Assembly (NCBI RefSeq): GCF_040581485.1
Contig: NC_090128.1
Span: 37,168,931-37,232,930 of the forward strand
Reading direction: 5' to 3'
Length of the DNA stretch: 64,000 bases
Origin: Linepithema humile
Lineage: Eukaryota > Arthropoda > Insecta > Hymenoptera > Formicidae
The notes under the pieces are model-generated. The model saw only the letters and a program-made list of their open reading frames with translations, ran no database searches and was not told where the DNA came from. Position 1 is the first letter of the stretch, and the number at the start of each line of letters is the position of its first letter. A program made the translations under genes and the position numbers. Shown here one piece after another: positions 1 to 12,322 of the stretch.

Positions 1-866
1 CATTTTAAGTGACGCACTGAAATTTCTCAAAAATTATAGGAGATACAGAAAAATGGTTCAGACAAAAGTTGTTCAGGACAATGGGGGTCACCTATTTGTG
101 CTAGTGACTTTGACCTTGAAGTCAATTTTCAAGGTCATTTGAAGGTCAGTTATTTTTTTAAATGGAAACCCCTATTTTTGATTCCAAAATCTAATAGCTG
201 GTGCCAAGAGCTTTTCAAAACACTATAATGAAGTTATTTTTCATTAAGTACTTTTCGAGTTATGAGGCTTGTAAATTACAGTATTTTGACATAAAATATA
301 AAATATCTTGTAAAACAAGTTTTTGAGAATGTTACCTTAATACTTTTATGCATAAAATAATGAGACGAATCAATTGGTATAAAGAAAACACATAGTTGCT
401 TTCAAGAAAAAATATGTAATTTGCAACATGCAACTGCATACTTTTTTTTAAAACCAATGTGTTTTCTTTATATCAATTGATTCGTCTCATTATTTTATGC
501 ATAAAAGTATTAAGGTAAGATTCCCAAAAATTGAATGTTTTACAAGATATTTTGTATTTTATGTCAAAATACTGTAATTTACAAGCCTCATAACTCGAAA
601 AGTACTTAATGAAAAATAACTTCATTATAGTGTTTTGAAAAGCTCTTGACACCAGCTATTAGATTTTGGAATCAAAAATAGGGGTTTTCATTTTAAAAAA
701 TAACTCTGACCTTCAAATGACCTTGAAAATTGACTTCAAGGTCAAAGTCACTAGCACAAATAGGTGACCTCCATTGTCCTGAACAACTTTTGTCTGAACC
801 ATTTTTCTGTATCTCCTATAATTTTTGAGAAATTTCAGTGCGTCACTTAAAATGACTCACCCTGTA
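1..866. repeat. Foldback element with ACAGGGTG-type terminus, cut by window start
   Basis: Bases 1-854 form a near-perfect inverted repeat about a centre near 428. The start (cattttaagtgacgcactga) is the reverse complement of 835-854. The right end continues to actcaccctgta near 866, so the missing left end should read tacagggtgagt. Each arm carries TTTGACCTTGAAG and AAGGTCATTT segments that resemble the foldbacks nested in the hAT-type elements at 23381 and 41393. No ORF of note. It is probably a non-autonomous DNA element; the superfamily is not resolved. Confidence 0.8.
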
Positions 867-934
867 TATCTATATTTTTATTACCTTTAAACTAAATGAT
901 AATAATCAAATAAATAGAAAATTTATCACTATAC

Positions 935-1289
935 GGTCACATTGGATCTTTTATGTCTAATAATATTTTTCATGTTAATTTGTGTACATTTTTCACTTAG
1001 CAATTTACGTGCCACTATGTCTGTATCAAACTACGCTTTGAAAATTGAAGATTAAAGATTGAAATTTGATCGGAATGAAAGGAGCTAAATTTTTTTTGTT
1101 CTGATTAATGAAATTTCAATCTTTAATCTTCAATCTCAATAATAGGCTTTAATATCTGAGATAGGCTTTACTTTGTTGATCTTGAGACTAAGTTTCAAAA
1201 TCAAAAATACCGGCGCATAGCTTGCTAAGTGAAAAATGTACATAAGTTCACATGAAAAATGTTAAGCATAAAAGATCCAGTCTGACCGT
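935..1289. repeat. Short foldback (MITE-like)
   Basis: Sequence around 935-1013 (tggatcttttatgtctaata) is repeated in inverted orientation at 1213-1289 (cataaaagatccagtctgac). A second inner inverted pair flanks the centre (attgaagattaaagattgaa near 1037, its complement near 1113). Arms differ by scattered substitutions, so the copy is not recent. No coding potential. Confidence 0.7.
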
Positions 1290-1304
1290 ACATTTCCGAA
1301 ATAA

Positions 1305-1490
1305 TGTTGCATACATATTTTATTGCAATATTGATACATTGTTATTTAGTAATATTTCTGAAAGCGGACATTTTACCGTTGCTGCAACCTTGCAGCAATC
1401 TTGTAACAATATTTCACATTTATGCAATGTTGCAATATTGCAATGAAACGTTGTCACAATGTTTCTGCAATCTTGTTGTGCAGTATGAGG
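1305..1490. repeat. Word-repeat element, TTGCAA type
   Basis: Dense variants of the self-complementary word TTGCAATATTGCAA, a gcggacattttac core near 1365 and a terminus like tgtgcagtatgag near 1480. The same core and terminus recur at 3100-3313, 21601-21815 and, with other words, 53925-54045. Confidence 0.6.
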
Positions 1491-2043
1491 TATTTCTCGT
1501 TAAGTATTATTTATTGGAGAAAACATTTCCATGTAAGCATGAATGTTTTTGTAAGTTAGTCAAAATAAGTTAGAAATTTTGTAGTTATATTTCGAAATTG
1601 TGTTTTATACATATTTTATATTTATACATTATATAGCTGTTTTCTTGCTTTCAATTTCAATTTCTTGTTCATAAAATTATTCGATTATATTATCATTATA
1701 ATCATAATTATATATTCTTTTATTGCCCTGTATCGAATTGAAATTTTTACATAATCAGTTTATATTTACAATAAAACTAAAAATAATAAATTCCAAGCTA
1801 TATATATATATTTATACAATTTTCGTTTACTGTCATCGAAATCGCTGATTTAATGTCGTCAATCTATACAGTGTCGCCAAAATGATCGATTAATTGATAT
1901 AGTTATTATGACGACAGTCGTCAAGGTATACGATTGATCGATAAAATTTCGACGACGGTCGTCACAGTAGCCAGAAGTCGTCAAAGTAGCCAATTCTTAT
2001 GTAAAATTGTCGTCAGAGTAGCCGATTGACATATATATATATA
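1491..2043. repeat. AT-rich stretch with degenerate GTCGTCA repeats
   Basis: 1491-1845 is AT-rich and shows nothing coding. From about 1850 to 2035 the motif gtcgtca followed by agtagcc or a similar string recurs irregularly at least six times, interspersed with atcgatt words. It then runs into a TA microsatellite at the gap. Confidence 0.5.
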
Positions 2044-2143
2044 NNNNNNNNNNNNNNNNNNNNNNNNNNNNNNNNNNNNNNNNNNNNNNNNNNNNNNNNN
2101 NNNNNNNNNNNNNNNNNNNNNNNNNNNNNNNNNNNNNNNNNNN
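2044..2143. other. Assembly gap of exactly 100 N
   Basis: One hundred consecutive N, the conventional placeholder for a gap of unknown size. TA repeats sit on both sides, and the giant palindrome begins at its right edge, so the left junction of the palindrome is unverified. Confidence 0.99.
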
Positions 2144-2693
2144 TATATATAAATGGAGCGACTGCAGTATAGAATTACATGTAAGTACTTTTTATACATA
2201 CTTATATATAATGTCCACAATATTTTATATATAATTATATATGAATCTCTGTTAGTCTAATATATGATTATGTATAAGTCTTGCATCATGTATAAACATA
2301 TATAAGTAAGAAGCAAATTTCAGATATAGTCATACGCAATTGTATATGATTTTGTATAAACGAGAAATTCTGGCTAATTGTGTCACTTTTTCCTTAATTT
2401 CACTTAATGCCTTGATTTAAAAATATTTTACTTTTCTAAAAGTTTCTATACCTTTTTCTCATCGCGCGCGTGCATGCAAGAGAGGAATATAAACAAAATA
2501 AAATAAAAAAACACTATTTTACACTATTTTTATAAGAAATATATGTTATTTATTGTATTTCTAAATAATATGAGAAAAATAAATAACATGAGATATAAAT
2601 ACATTTTATGAATGATACAAATAGTTCGAAAATTAGTGCTTGGGGTATTTAAAGAAGAGATTTTTAAGAAAGGACCTCATCAAGTCACTCTTA

Positions 2694-3313
2694 CTGCCCA
2701 TACAGCACAGAACATTGCAATTACATTGCAGCAATGTTACAATCTTGCAAGTTGCAATGTAATATTGTTGAGACATTATTGCAACCTGTAATTGTAATAT
2801 TTCATGAGAATGTGACAGCAACATTCCAGTAACATTGCAATAGCAATATTCGGTAATTGCTAGTTCGTTCGTTTACCGCTATGCGACGCGCGTTGCAAAA
2901 TCTATCTCGTATTTAAGTTTTAGTCATGATGATTATATGAAACTTGCAAAGAGTGGCTAGTAAGATTAAGGACATAGTAATTATTTTTATCAGTTTAATT
3001 TTTCTGATACGACCTCAACACAGGGAATTCAGATATTGAACTGATTGTTCAAAAATTGAACAGATAAATGTCCGAATAAATAAAAATATATGCAACATTA
3101 TTCTAAGATTGCAATAACAATGCATTATTGCAAATTCATTACATTGCAATATTACTGTAATCTTTTGTTACAATCTTCCTAAAAGCGGACATTTTAACGT
3201 TGCTGCAATCCCACAGCAATGATGCAACAACATTTTGCAGTAAATTTGCAATATTGCAACATTGCGATGAAAGATTGATGCAATGTGTATGCAATCTTTG
3301 TGTACTGCATGAG
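2694..3313. repeat. Word-repeat element, TTGCAA type, two-ended
   Basis: Begins cccatacagcacagaacatt and ends tgtgtactgcatgag, an imperfect terminal inverted pair. Both ends are packed with variants of ACATTGCAATATTGCAA, and the middle (2870-3080) is unrelated. A gcggacattttaac core lies near 3185. The mirror copy is at about 13757-14376. Confidence 0.6.
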
Positions 3314-3470
3314 TATATATATATATATATATATGATGTGATGTATGTATGATTATGTACTTTATGTTTGCGCAATAAAAACACAACAAAATAAAACAAG
3401 AAAATGTATATTTACTCATACACACCTTTATATAATCATATATAAATATATATATTCATATTCATTTATA

Positions 3471-4748
3471 TTCCTTGAATAAGTTCTCGCTGTTTCTTAA
3501 AAGATGGCGTAGCGGCACTCTGTGCATGGAATTTCGTACGGAAACGCATCAGCTAAGTAGTAATATATGTAACCTCAAATTCTAGTAGATACAGTTTACC
3601 ACAGTGTCAACCACGTGTTTAATTACCTATTGCGAAAATGTCTACTTTTGTGCCAAATAAAGTGTTTTTGCGGGGAATTTTATTGCACTGCTTTATTCAA
3701 AAGAAATCTGCAGCTGAAGCACACAGAATTCTTGTTGAAACATATGGTGACAATGCTCTGTCGAATACGACATGCAGAGACTGGTTTAGGCGCTTTAAAA
3801 ATAATGACTTTGACCTTGAAGATAAAGAACGTTCTGGAGCACCGACAAAGTTTGAAGACGAAGAATTGGAGGCATTGCTTGATCTAGATCCATGTCAGAC
3901 GCTAGTAGAGCTCGGGAAAACATTGCAAGTAGATGCGTCAACAGTTTCAAAACGTTTAAAAGCGTTAGGAATGATCCAAAAGCAAGGACATTGGGTGCCG
4001 TATGAGTTGAAGCCGAGAGACGTTGAACGACGTTTTCTCATGTGTGAATTGCTGCTTCAACGGCATAAAAGAAAAGGTTTTCTGCACCGTATCATCACTG
4101 GAGATGAAAAGTGGATACACTACGATAATCCTAAGCGTAGAAAATCGTGGGGTAAGCCCGGCCATGCATCAACATCGTCGGCAAAGCCGAATATCCATGG
4201 TTCGAAACTTCTGCTCTGCATTTGGTGGGATCAGCAGGGCGTAATTTATTATGAGCTGCTTAAACCTAATGAAACTATCACGGGAGCTCGCTATCGACTT
4301 CAGATGATGCGTTTGAGTCGAGCTCTAAAAGAAAAGCGGCCACTATACGGGCAGAGACACGACAAAGTCATTTTGTTACATGACAATGCTCGGCCACATG
4401 TGGCAAAACCAGTCAAAACTTACCTGGAAACGCTTCAATGGGAAGTTCTACCTCACCCGCTGTATTCACCGGACATAGCCCCTCGGATTACCACTTGTTT
4501 CGGTCGATGGCGCATGGTTTGAGCGAGCAGCGCTTCCATTCTTTCGAAGAAACCGAAAAATGGGTCGATTCATGGATTGCGTCAAAAGATAAATCGTTTT
4601 TTCGACGGGGGATTCAATTACTGCCAGAAAGATGGGAGAAAGTGGTCTCTAATGATGGACAATACTTTGAGTAAAGTTATTGTAAGCCTTATATTTTAAA
4701 TTAATGTTTTTTTTAACAAAAAAAACACCGAGAACTTATTCAAGGTCC
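3471..4748 (+). mobile_element. Mariner element, left arm
   Basis: Terminal inverted repeats of about 24 bp (ccttgaataagttctcgctg at the left, its near complement at 4723-4746) and TA duplications at 3469-3470 and 4749-4750. 1278 bp, one base shorter than the right-arm copy. Confidence 0.9.
3638..4674 (+). pseudogene. Mariner transposase with a one-base deletion
   Basis: Same protein as the intact copy at 12397-13434 up to about residue 282. A single C is then missing in the run at about 4481-4484 and the frame shifts. Translation runs into a wrong-frame stop at 4522, just before the third catalytic Asp. The rest of the gene is readable in the next frame to 4674. HTH region, TGDEKW and HDNARPH boxes are unchanged. 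The lesion could be a mutation or a homopolymer sequencing error, because the mirror copy lacks it. Confidence 0.9.
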
Positions 4749-4856
4749 TAATATATAGGTGTATCTATTTATGTATGGACAAATTCGGTATATAATTTTG
4801 TATAATTATATATGTACTATTTTTGTCTAATTATGTATGAGAAATTTTTTACCGGG

Positions 4857-5302
4857 ACAGTTTCATCGTTTCTAATGTTTTTACGATGTTTCAATAATGC
4901 TTCAAGAGCTCTTTTTAGACCAAAATGATAATAATTGCCTCCACTTATAGGCACAATATTTGTCGTTCTAGGCGTTTGTAATAAACTTCTGCTATCTTTT
5001 GGAAAGTTACAACTTGTATGCTTATTTAAGATAGGTAATAGTGCATTAATGGCATTATGAGGAATTCTAAATTTAATGGCCCATTCTTGAATTTCGCGTT
5101 TGAATTCGATTTTATTATCTAAAAGAATTCTATCGAAGTTTGTAGACAAAGAATTATTCAAGCTATTTGAATTGCCTTCGCTATAACTTTTATCATTGTT
5201 ACTGCTCATTGTCATATCATTGTTATTATCGTCACTAATGTTAAGTACTACTTTATGATTGCCATCACATTGAACCGATTCATTAAACGTTTTTTCCTCC
5301 AA
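4857..5302 (-). pseudogene. CACTA-like transposase, N-terminal exon (left-arm copy)
   Basis: Mirror of 11769-12214. It encodes an acidic Asn/Ser-rich leader, then EFKREIQEWAIKFRIPHNA and a GGNYYHFGLKRAL box. On the gap side the exon is cut by the CCCGGT element terminus at 4856. The C-terminal exon is not present on this side, so this copy is incomplete. Confidence 0.7.
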
Positions 5303-5506
5303 CTAAATAGCATTTCTCTCTCTAAATATAAGTAAATAAAGATAATTAAGTAATGAATGTAAATATCTTCAATTAAACTAAAAGAACTTTAAATTAACAT
5401 TTTATAAAAGTAATCTGACTATTAACGATATCATATTAACATAATCTATAATAATTGTTCATGACAAAAACAATTTTTTTTTAATTATACTTAAAAATTA
5501 CATTTA

Positions 5507-6089
5507 TTTACATCAATATGATATCACAGACGTTTCGGCCTTGGCTTAGGCCTTTCTCAATGTGATTAAAACGGTTTTGTTACATTAAAATATGGAGCGT
5601 GAAATTAACATAATATCTTATTAATACAGTTTTTTACTATAATCTAAAAAGTAATAGTTTCTGACCATAGTTGGTTTATATCTTGACTAAGGTTTTTAAC
5701 ACTCTTTTACAAAGTCTCAACTAAGTTGAAATTGAGAATTGACACATGGCTAAAAAATGACCATCCAATTTTTCTTAATAAACTCTTATTCTTATTGGGA
5801 CTCCTTTTACATTCACTGATGGTTTTTTTGAACAAGTAACATATAATTCATACCGCATCGATCGCCGGATTGCGTTTATATATCACCGTTTCAACATGCG
5901 TCGGAGAGAAATTGCGAATGAGAATAGATAATGCAAACATTACTTTTTAGATTATAGTAAAAAACTGTATTAATAAGATATGTTAATTTCACGCTCCATA
6001 TTTTAATGTAACAAAACCGTTTTAATCACATTGAGAAAGGCCTAAGCCAAGGCCGAAACATCTGTGATATCAAATTAATGTAAATAAAT
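5507..6089. repeat. Long-TIR element with GGCC hairpin (left arm)
   Basis: Arms of about 150 bp (5507-5655 and 5937-6089) are inverted copies. Near each tip lies GGCC-8 bases-GGCC followed by GAAACG, a small hairpin motif that also occurs downstream of the Penelope-like ORF at 45171-45195. The 280-base middle is unrelated. No coding potential. Confidence 0.75.
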
Positions 6090-7456
6090 AAATAAACGCG
6101 AACATCTAGCTTAGGTTCTTAACAGCTTTATACTCTTCTTATCTTTTAGGATAAAACTAAAGAGCCGATTGATATATTTTTTTAATTTTAAAAATTACAC
6201 TTTTATTTACTCCAAATATACACATAATCTAATGGTATATTTTTCAGTAAATATTATTAACAGTGACATTGCATTGTTATATTTTCCACTCAACAATGTA
6301 AGTGTAATATAAAATATATTGTATATAACAGTTATATTTTTGAGTAGAAAATTACAACATTAATGTATACTGGATCGAAAGAACTAGAAAATAATTCATC
6401 TAACAATTCATCATTAAATCATGACAAATATAACACATACTGTATTACTTCATTTTTGGTGTAAATATTATTCTGTACATCAGACCAATGTGAGCATCCT
6501 GGCATATTTAATAACATATCGTAATCAAACTGGGTTTCCTGATCGATTATACGTCTTAAGTGCCGTTCTGAATATTTTTTTACCTTTTTATTCGGTTGAG
6601 TAGTAATTATATTTATTTTCTATTCAAAAATTAATTAAGTAATGTGTATAGAACATTTTAGATCCTAGAAGTTATTTTATATATACAGATTGGACCATTT
6701 CAATCTATCTACATTCTTTCTTATCTTGGTTGACAAAAACCATATATAAATATATAGATAGGAACCAAAAGTTACATGTAAAAGTTTATATAAACTTCTC
6801 TAATCTTTTAATTAAGATTACAAATAAAAGTTTCATATTATAAATAATATGTAATGAGCATGCACATAACCTCTTTATCATTCTCATTAGCATCCTTTTT
6901 TCCAGTACAAAAATACAAAATACAGCTTTTTGTAATATTCATGCATAATATACATAACCTCTAAAACCGGTTAATTACACTACTGTACTTTGAAAGTTAT
7001 ACATAGATTTATTGAAAAAACAAGAAGAATAACATAACAAAAAAGAAAAAACGAGAAACTTACAAGTCTAGATGTAATTATGTGTGAGATAACTCTTTGG
7101 GTTTGAAGCACTCTAAAAAAAAATTAACCACACTGTTATTATTTCATTTCACAGAAAGACAAATCATGTATATATTTGATATAAAATATAAATACCTGCT
7201 TTTAACTCTTTTCCGATATAGAAATACTTTGAACAACGCAGCAGATAATTATATCGCACTATACACACCACGTGCACACAAGAAGCGAACTGTGAAACGA
7301 ATTACAGAACTCGAGTTAGTTAGATTAGATACGGTGTGACTCTGAGAGGTCTGCCCTCTTACGGCCATCTGGTTCGGAGCAGAACAACGAGTTGAGTCGA
7401 TCCGATCAAACGGTTAGATTAGACCGACGACGTGCCTCATTATTTAAAAGAAGGAT
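6090..7456. other. Left-arm stretch, mostly non-coding
   Basis: AT-rich. On the minus strand, about 6419-6624 mirrors a possible N-terminal exon described at 10445-10650. A more GC-balanced block at 7330-7440 (gtgtgactctgagaggtctg and onward) may be a promoter or 5' leader of the transposase gene, by position only. Confidence 0.35.
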
Positions 7457-7458
7457 CA

Positions 7459-7491
<33 letters not shown>

Positions 7492-9577
7492 CAAAAAAAA
7501 ACCTATTAAAAAAAATGTATATATTAAGAATCTTTCAAAAAAAAAAATTTTATCAAAGAAATGTATATATTAAAAAACCTTGAAAAAAACTGTTGTATTT
7601 ATTTTAAAAACTACAAAATATGCATTCTACAAAAAATGTGATATCAGAAAATGACGCCAAGTAGGACTAAAGAACTAGGGAAAAAGTTGTTCACTATTTC
7701 TATGAAAACTCTTGCACATAAAGCTATCAAATTTCAAAATATTACAAAATCTTAAAAAAAATACTATATATTATATATATATTGGCTTAGTTTACACCTA
7801 TTGTTTAGTACACGTACCAAGTATATTAAATCTGTTTTTTTTATTGGTGTACATTTTACCCTAAATAGTTTAAACCAATCGGAGAAGCAGATTTATTCTG
7901 ATTAATGTTACATAGTTTAAACCCGGATTTACAATGCCCATTCTACAATAAGCCGTAAGTCATAAAGTCGTAAGAAATTGACCAATCACAGTCGATGAAT
8001 TTTTCTGTGATTTATCTGTCATTGGTCAATTTCTTACAATGGCTTATTGTAGAATGGGCACAATAGGTGTAGTAAGTTTTAAGCTGTAAAAAATTGATCC
8101 CTCACAAAGCATAGAATAATCGACTGTGATTGGTCAATTTCTTACGACTTAAAACTTACATTTATTATAAATCCGGGCTAACCCAATCAAAGAAGCAGAT
8201 TTAGTTCTTGTTAACGTTAGATAGTTTCAACCAATCGGAGAAGCAGATTTGGTACTTGGTACGTATACTAAACGATCAGTGTAAACTAATAAAAATAAAT
8301 ACGTTACTATGTAAAAAATAAAAAATAAAAATATTTAATTGAAAAATAAAAAAATATATTTAAAAAATTAAAATTTAAAAATAAAAAATAAAAATATTTA
8401 ATTAAAAAATAAAAAAATTATTTAAAAAATTAAAATTTAAAAATATTTTTTTTTTAATGCAAAAAAAACTTGGCGATGCTACACTGAAGTATAATACACA
8501 TGATGTTAATTACATTACATTTTATTAATATTTATTATTATCAAATTTATTACATTATATTAATTATTATATTATTATCTATTTTTATTGTTTTATATTT
8601 TAAGGTGTAGCATCGCCAAGTTTTTTTTGCATTTTAAAAAAAAATATTTTTAAATTTTAATTTTTTAAATAATTTTTTTATTTTTTATTTTTAAATTTTA
8701 ATTTTTTAAATATATTTTTTTATTTTTCAATTAAATATTTTTATTTTTTATTTTTTACGTAGTAACGTATTTATTTTTATTAGTTTACACTGATCGTTTA
8801 GTATACGTACCAAGTACCAAATCTGCTTCTCCGATTGGTTGAAACTATCTAACGTTAACAAGAACTAAATCTGCTTCTTTGATTGGGTTAGCCCGGATTT
8901 ATAATAAATGTAAGTTTTAAGTCGTAAGAAATTGACCAATCACAGTCGATTATTCTATGCTTTGTGAGGGATCAATTTTTTACAGCTTAAAACTTACTAC
9001 ACCTATTGTGCCCATTCTACAATAAGCCATTGTAAGAAATTGACCAATGACAGATAAATCACAGAAAAATTCATCGACTGTGATTGGTCAATTTCTTACG
9101 ACTTTATGACTTACGGCTTATTGTAGAATGGGCATTGTAAATCCGGGTTTAAACTATGTAACATTAATCAGAATAAATCTGCTTCTCCGATTGGTTTAAA
9201 CTATTTAGGGTAAAATGTACACCAATAAAAAAAACAGATTTAATATACTTGGTACGTGTACTAAACAATAGGTGTAAACTAAGCCAATATATATATAATA
9301 TATAGTATTTTTTTTAAGATTTTGTAATATTTTGAAATTTGATAGCTTTATGTGCAAGAGTTTTCATAGAAATAGTGAACAACTTTTTCCCTAGTTCTTT
9401 AGTCCTACTTGGCGTCATTTTCTGATATCACATTTTTTGTAGAATGCATATTTTGTAGTTTTTAAAATAAATACAACAGTTTTTTTCAAGGTTTTTTAAT
9501 ATATACATTTCTTTGATAAAATTTTTTTTTTTGAAAGATTCTTAATATATACATTTTTTTTAATAGGTTTTTTTTTG

Positions 9578-9610
<33 letters not shown>

Positions 9611-9612
9611 TG
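7457..9612. repeat. CTTGGCG foldback copy A at the centre of the giant palindrome
   Basis: Arms about 7488-8484 and 8605-9590 around a 120-base loop. TG/CA microsatellites lie just outside (7458-7478, 9590-9611). Arms contain tatatattaa plus tttcaaaaaaa tandem motifs, then gatatcagaaaatgacgcca, then several copies of caatcggagaagcagattta, then poly-A/T blocks. Both loop edges read cttggcgatgctacac. Copies B (27114) and C (57639) share these modules in the same order. Confidence 0.85.
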
Positions 9613-10444
9613 ATCCTTCTTTTAAATAATGAGGCACGTCGTCGGTCTAATCTAACCGTTTGATCGGATCGACTCAACTCGTTGTTCTGCTCCGAACCAG
9701 ATGGCCGTAAGAGGGCAGACCTCTCAGAGTCACACCGTATCTAATCTAACTAACTCGAGTTCTGTAATTCGTTTCACAGTTCGCTTCTTGTGTGCACGTG
9801 GTGTGTATAGTGCGATATAATTATCTGCTGCGTTGTTCAAAGTATTTCTATATCGGAAAAGAGTTAAAAGCAGGTATTTATATTTTATATCAAATATATA
9901 CATGATTTGTCTTTCTGTGAAATGAAATAATAACAGTGTGGTTAATTTTTTTTTAGAGTGCTTCAAACCCAAAGAGTTATCTCACACATAATTACATCTA
10001 GACTTGTAAGTTTCTCGTTTTTTCTTTTTTGTTATGTTATTCTTCTTGTTTTTTCAATAAATCTATGTATAACTTTCAAAGTACAGTAGTGTAATTAACC
10101 GGTTTTAGAGGTTATGTATATTATGCATGAATATTACAAAAAGCTGTATTTTGTATTTTTGTACTGGAAAAAAGGATGCTAATGAGAATGATAAAGAGGT
10201 TATGTGCATGCTCATTACATATTATTTATAATATGAAACTTTTATTTGTAATCTTAATTAAAAGATTAGAGAAGTTTATATAAACTTTTACATGTAACTT
10301 TTGGTTCCTATCTATATATTTATATATGGTTTTTGTCAACCAAGATAAGAAAGAATGTAGATAGATTGAAATGGTCCAATCTGTATATATAAAATAACTT
10401 CTAGGATCTAAAATGTTCTATACACATTACTTAATTAATTTTTG

Positions 10445-10650
10445 AATAGAAAATAAATATAATTACTACTCAACCGAATAAAAAGGTAAAAAAATATTCA
10501 GAACGGCACTTAAGACGTATAATCGATCAGGAAACCCAGTTTGATTACGATATGTTATTAAATATGCCAGGATGCTCACATTGGTCTGATGTACAGAATA
10601 ATATTTACACCAAAAATGAAGTAATACAGTATGTGTTATATTTGTCATGA
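10445..10650 (+). CDS. Possible upstream exon of the CACTA-like transposase
   Basis: An open frame with protein-like composition, including KKYSERHLRRIIDQETQFDY and MPGCSHWSDVQNN, ends at a TGA at 10648. It lies 1.1 kb upstream of, and on the same strand as, the recognised transposase exon. No start codon or splice sites are convincing. It could be a fragment of an unrelated gene. The mirror copy is on the minus strand at about 6419-6624. Confidence 0.3.
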
Positions 10651-10983
10651 TTTAATGATGAATTGTTAGATGAATTATTTTCTAGTTCTTTCGATCCAGT
10701 ATACATTAATGTTGTAATTTTCTACTCAAAAATATAACTGTTATATACAATATATTTTATATTACACTTACATTGTTGAGTGGAAAATATAACAATGCAA
10801 TGTCACTGTTAATAATATTTACTGAAAAATATACCATTAGATTATGTGTATATTTGGAGTAAATAAAAGTGTAATTTTTAAAATTAAAAAAATATATCAA
10901 TCGGCTCTTTAGTTTTATCCTAAAAGATAAGAAGAGTATAAAAAGCTGTTAAGAACCTAAGCTAGATGTTCGCGTTTATTTAT

Positions 10984-11570
10984 TTATTTACATTAATCTG
11001 ATATCACAGATATTTCGGCCTTGGTTTAGGCCTTTCTCAATGTGATTAAAACGGTTTTGTTACATTAAAATATGGAGCGTGAAATTAACATATCTTATTA
11101 ATACAGTTTTTTACTATAATCTAAAAAGTAATGTTTGCATTATCTATTCTCATTCGCAATTTCTCTCCGACGCATGTTGAAACGGTGATATATAAACGCA
11201 ATCCGGCGATCGATGCGGTATGAATTATATGTTACTTGTTCAAAAAAACCATCAGTGAATGTAAAAGGAGTCCCAATAAGAATAAGAGTTTATTAAGAAA
11301 AATTGGATGGTCATTTTTTAGCCATGTGTCAATTCTCAATTTCAACTTAGTTGAGACTTTGTAAAAGAGTGTTAAAAACCTTAGTCAAGATATAAACCAA
11401 CTATGGTCAGAAACTATTACTTTTTAGATTATAGTAAAAAACTGTATTAATAAGATATTATGTTAATTTCACGCTCCATATTTTAATGTAACAAAACCGT
11501 TTTAATCACATTGAGAAAGGCCTAAGCCAAGGCCGAAATGTCTGTGATATCATATTGATGTAAATAAATG
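10984..11570. repeat. Long-TIR element with GGCC hairpin (right arm)
   Basis: Mirror of 5507-6089, with a handful of substitutions in the outer tip relative to it (for example near 11007-11025). These are among the few non-indel differences between the palindrome arms. Confidence 0.75.
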
Positions 11571-12322
11571 TAATTTTTAAGTATAATTAAAAAAAAATTG
11601 TTTTTGTCATGAACAATTATTATAGATTATGTTAATATGATATCGTTAATAGTCAGATTACTTTTATAAAATGTTAATTTAAAGTTCTTTTAGTTTAATT
11701 GAAGATATTTACATTCATTACTTAATTATCTTTATTTACTTATATTTAGAGAGAGAAATGCTATTTAGTTGGAGGAAAAAACGTTTAATGAATCGGTTCA
11801 ATGTGATGGCAATCATAAAGTAGTACTTAACATTAGTGACGATAATAACAATGATATGACAATGAGCAGTAACAATGATAAAAGTTATAGCGAAGGCAAT
11901 TCAAATAGCTTGAATAATTCTTTGTCTACAAACTTCGATAGAATTCTTTTAGATAATAAAATCGAATTCAAACGCGAAATTCAAGAATGGGCCATTAAAT
12001 TTAGAATTCCTCATAATGCCATTAATGCACTATTACCTATCTTAAATAAGCATACAAGTTGTAACTTTCCAAAAGATAGCAGAAGTTTATTACAAACGCC
12101 TAGAACGACAAATATTGTGCCTATAAGTGGAGGCAATTATTATCATTTTGGTCTAAAAAGAGCTCTTGAAGCATTATTGAAACATCGTAAAAACATTAGA
12201 AACGATGAAACTGTCCCGGTAAAAAATTTCTCATACATAATTAGACAAAAATAGTACATATATAATTATACAAAATTATATACCGAATTTGTCCATACAT
12301 AAATAGATACACCTATATATTA

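Larger units (their letters stand above)
2144..4856. mobile_element. Left-arm partial copy of the CCCGGTAAAAAA element
   Basis: Mirror of the right-arm element. Its terminus gagaaattttttaccggg ends at 4856, immediately beside the transposase exon. The other terminus is missing because the arm ends at the gap. It contains the left mariner and the TTGCAA-type element. Confidence 0.7.

Noticed and set aside
7392..7583. Frames around the TG and poly-A stretches
   Set aside because: Low-complexity translation of microsatellites.
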